From Letharia columbiana (Eukaryota > Ascomycota > Lecanoromycetes > Lecanorales > Parmeliaceae): a stretch of DNA of 64,000 bases. The stretch is from positions 310,001 to 374,000 of the forward strand of contig NW_023501055.1 of the NCBI RefSeq assembly GCF_014066305.1, given 5' to 3'. The notes below the pieces were generated by a model, which saw only the letters and a program-made list of their open reading frames with translations, ran no database searches and had not been told where the DNA came from. Made by a program: the position numbers and the translations under genes. Positions 63,735-64,000 of the stretch are shown here, piece by piece (positions within the stretch are counted from its first letter, which is position 1; every line of letters starts with the position of its first letter).

Positions 63735-64000
63735 GTCTTTCCCTATTTTCTATATGCTTCTCTAAGCTCAAAATTTTGCATTCCCTAGGATCCTCTTTAT
63801 GGGTAGCGGAGTAAATAAAGCCATAACCGCGGCATCTCAAACTTCAAAGGCCTAACGATTTCTACGGCGTTTTGGTTTTTCTCTCCATCTAACACTTCTC
63901 TCCATCTAAGGTCTTTGTGTTCTCAGCTATCTCTTCTCGTCCCAGTCCACCCCTCTTCCTCATTGTGCTCCACATCCAAACAGCAGCCCAGCAAGTGAAT
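63735..64000. other. Window end, no supported gene
   Basis: CT-rich sequence with a short direct repeat (ctctccatctaa, twice near 63,882-63,910). It may be the leader of a gene starting beyond the window. Confidence 0.4.

Overview
The window looks like a chromosome segment of a filamentous ascomycete (Pezizomycotina). The genes have short GT-AG introns (about 45-130 bp), several with CTAAC-type branch points. The families are typical of that group: SAICAR synthetase, class I photolyase, choline sulfatase, DUF3176 and a NACHT-type STAND protein. The transposon remains show the one-sided C-to-T and G-to-A decay of repeat-induced point mutation (RIP). Class and genus cannot be fixed from sequence alone.

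Layout. Bases 1 to about 38,390 are a very AT-rich, almost ORF-free transposon graveyard. It holds two RIP-destroyed Ty3/Gypsy elements on the minus strand (about 4,880-7,570 and 32,580-36,846), two direct copies of an unidentified roughly 3-kb element (14.1-16.9 and 17.6-20.5 kb), a MITE-like terminal-inverted-repeat family, a 40-bp minisatellite and a three-copy 167-bp LTR-like repeat. An island at 22.5-25.2 kb is much less RIPped. An extreme poly(A) tract (38,390-39,024, with one uninterrupted run of 309 A) forms the border.

Bases 39,025 to 64,000 are gene-bearing DNA of ordinary composition. In order they hold: an intact ten-exon ADE1 (+), only 70 bp from the poly(A) tract; a DUF3176 pseudogene (-); a CPD photolyase (-); a small two-exon secreted protein gene (-) and an unknown gene (-); an FHA plus pseudokinase gene (+); decayed paralogues of the previous minus-strand pair; a gene-poor stretch; a choline sulfatase (+); and a broken NACHT/ankyrin STAND gene joined to a broken C-terminal fragment of 6-phosphogluconate dehydrogenase.

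The genes do not form one pathway. ADE1 (purine synthesis), photolyase (DNA repair) and choline sulfatase (sulfur and choline scavenging) are housekeeping or stress genes. The stretch from 46.4 to 53.6 kb behaves as accessory DNA: a two-gene cassette is present twice in direct orientation around an FHA-pseudokinase gene, with one copy decaying. Stops and missense changes in the STAND and 6PGDH remnants are of the C-to-T/G-to-A kind, so mild RIP or similar decay also reaches this compartment. All gene calls come from reading motifs by eye; no database search was possible.
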